Origin: Rhodospirillales bacterium
GTDB taxonomy: Bacteria; Pseudomonadota; Alphaproteobacteria; Acetobacterales; Acetobacteraceae
Length of the DNA stretch: 6,584 bases
Direction: 5' to 3'
NCBI GenBank assembly: GCA_903644035.1
Contig: CAHJXG010000100.1
Location: forward strand, 1 to 6,584
In this document: positions 5,515-6,584 of the stretch, piece after piece
How the letters are laid out: every line of letters starts with the position of its first letter
How positions within the stretch are numbered: position 1 is the first letter of the stretch
Notes under the pieces: model-generated
The model's database searches: none
What the model was told of the DNA's origin: nothing
Seen by the model: the letters and a program-made list of their open reading frames with translations, nothing else
Translations under genes and position numbers: made by a program

Positions 5515-6584
5515 ATGGAGGGGGAAGCGACTGCAGCCACGGGCAAGGGCCTTGCCGCCTCCCCCGGCGCGCTGGCCGGTCTGCGCGTGGTGGACCTGAC
5601 CCGCGTGCTGGGCGGGCCATACTGCACGATGATCCTGGCCGACCACGGCGCCGAGGTCATCAAGGTCGAGCCGCCGCAGGGCGACGAGGTGCGCGACTGG
5701 GGGCCGCCCTTCGTGGAGCAGGCCACGGGGGAGCAGGACGCCAGCTACTTCATCGGCGTCAACCGCAACAAGCGCAGCATTGCGCTCGACCTCGGCAAGC
5801 CCGCCGGCCGCGCCGTGCTGCTGCGCCTGATCGAGACCGCGGACATCCTGATCGAGAACTTCAAGCCCGGCGCCATGGAGCGCTGGGGCCTTGGCTACGA
5901 GGCGGAGCTTGCGCCGCGCTTCCCGGGGCTGATCCACTGCCGCGTGTCCGGCTTCGGCGCCGACGGGCCGCTGGGCGGCCTGCCGGGCTACGACGCGATC
6001 CTGCAGGCGATGACCGGGCTGATGAGCGTGAACGGCGATCCCTCGACCGGCCCGCTGCGGCTCGGCACGCCGGTCGTCGATCTCGCGACCGGGCTGTTCT
6101 CCGCCGTCGGCATCCTGATGGCGCTGCATGAGCGCGCGGCGTCCGGCCGCGGGCAGTATCTGGACATGACGCTGCACGACTGCGGCATGGCGCTGCTGCA
6201 TCCGCACGCCGCCAACTTCTTCCTGAACGGCGTCCGGCCGCGGCCGATGGGCAACCCGCACCCGAACCTTGCCCCGTACCAGCAGTTCGCGACGGCGACC
6301 GGGCCGATCTTCGTCGCCGCCGGGAATGACGGCCAGTTCCGCAAGCTGTGCCAGCACATCGGTCGCCCGGAGCTTGCGGACGACCCGCGCTTCGCCGCGA
6401 ACGCCGGCCGCATGGCGAACCGGCCGGCGCTGGAGGAACAGCTTGGCGCCGCGTTCGAAGCCCAGGATGGGCAGGCGACGTGCCAGGCGCTGCTGCGGGC
6501 AGGCGTCCCGGCTGGCCCGGTGCTGGCGGTGGACCAGGCGGTGCAGTCCGAGCACGCCGCCGCCCGCGCCATGGTGGCGGAACT
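5515..6584 (+). CDS. Class III (CaiB/BaiF, formyl-CoA transferase-like) CoA-transferase, 3' end outside window
   Basis: There are 356 codons without a stop, so the gene runs off the right edge; relatives are around 400 residues, so perhaps 40-50 residues are missing. These soluble dimeric enzymes move CoA between carboxylic acids through an enzyme-bound aspartyl anhydride. The N terminus shows the family pattern LAGLRVVDLTRVLGGPYCT (20-38), then ADHGAEVIKVEPPQGDEVR (42-60), the substrate/CoA-binding NRNKRSIALDL (83-93), ENFKPGAMERWGLGY (114-128) and SGFGADGP (145-152). D189 in TPVVDLATG matches the catalytic aspartate (D169 of formyl-CoA transferase). SGRGQYLDMTLHD (210-222) is also typical. 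The ATG at 5515 has GGAGG 5 nt upstream. The first 18 or so residues are a non-conserved lead-in. The donor and acceptor acids cannot be told from sequence. It starts 84 nt after the receiver gene on the same strand; functional linkage is doubtful. Confidence 0.92.
   Translation, partial: MEGEATAATGKGLAASPGALAGLRVVDLTRVLGGPYCTMILADHGAEVIKVEPPQGDEVRDWGPPFVEQATGEQDASYFIGVNRNKRSIALDLGKPAGRAVLLRLIETADILIENFKPGAMERWGLGYEAELAPRFPGLIHCRVSGFGADGPLGGLPGYDAILQAMTGLMSVNGDPSTGPLRLGTPVVDLATGLFSAVGILMALHERAASGRGQYLDMTLHDCGMALLHPHAANFFLNGVRPRPMGNPHPNLAPYQQFATATGPIFVAAGNDGQFRKLCQHIGRPELADDPRFAANAGRMANRPALEEQLGAAFEAQDGQATCQALLRAGVPAGPVLAVDQAVQSEHAAARAMVAE

Noticed and set aside
4963..6555. Very long open frame (530 codons) on the minus strand
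   Set aside because: It lies antisense to the receiver and CoA-transferase genes, whose motifs are unambiguous, and its translation is rich in His, Arg, Gln and Ala, typical of a shadow frame in G+C-rich DNA.
1..6584. CRISPR array, tRNA or rRNA genes, insertion sequences, attachment sites
   Set aside because: No regularly spaced repeats, no cloverleaf-like or rRNA sequence, no transposase or terminal inverted repeats with target duplications were seen on either strand.

Overview
The window is strongly G+C-rich DNA whose real genes have third codon positions almost all G or C. Gene content points to an alphaproteobacterium, probably of the Rhodospirillales/Acetobacteraceae type: a eukaryotic-like (fold III) ornithine decarboxylase, a two-domain KaiC-like ATPase set between a histidine kinase and a single-domain response regulator, and a CaiB/BaiF CoA-transferase. 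The taxon is an inference; no rRNA or other phylogenetic marker is present.

Layout. (i) The 3' end of an unrecognised plus-strand gene reads in from the left edge and stops at 175. (ii) A YihY/BrkB-family membrane protein is on the minus strand (1178 to 126) and converges on that gene, overlapping it tail to tail by 50 bp. (iii) A 338-bp divergent spacer (1179-1516) holds the yihY upstream region and a long, hairpin-bearing leader for the next gene. (iv) The ornithine/lysine decarboxylase (1517-2647) is followed by a perfect 10-bp stem-loop. (v) After a short A+T-rich promoter-like island comes a tight three-gene signalling unit: a soluble histidine kinase with no sensor domain (about 2746-3552), a double-domain KaiC/RAD55-like P-loop ATPase (3579-5030) and a stand-alone receiver protein (5035-5430). 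(vi) A class III CoA-transferase (5515 to the right edge) is cut off by the window end, shortly before its expected C terminus.

How the genes fit together. Kinase, KaiC-like ATPase and receiver are codirectional, with gaps of 26 and 4 nt. They most likely form one phosphorelay in which the ATPase acts as input or modulator. All three appear to start with non-ATG codons (TTG, TTG, GTG). No kaiA or kaiB is present and the kinase lacks the KaiB-like domain of SasA, so nothing here supports a classical circadian oscillator. The second KaiC domain keeps its Walker A, Walker B and K-x-R finger but has Thr-Asn where KaiC-type domains carry the catalytic glutamate(s), suggesting one active and one regulatory ATPase half. 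The decarboxylase, YihY protein and CoA-transferase look like independent housekeeping or accessory metabolic genes.

The points most worth follow-up are the kinase/KaiC/receiver module with its altered second ATPase domain, and the decarboxylase leader, which is a candidate for the alphaproteobacterial speF RNA element.
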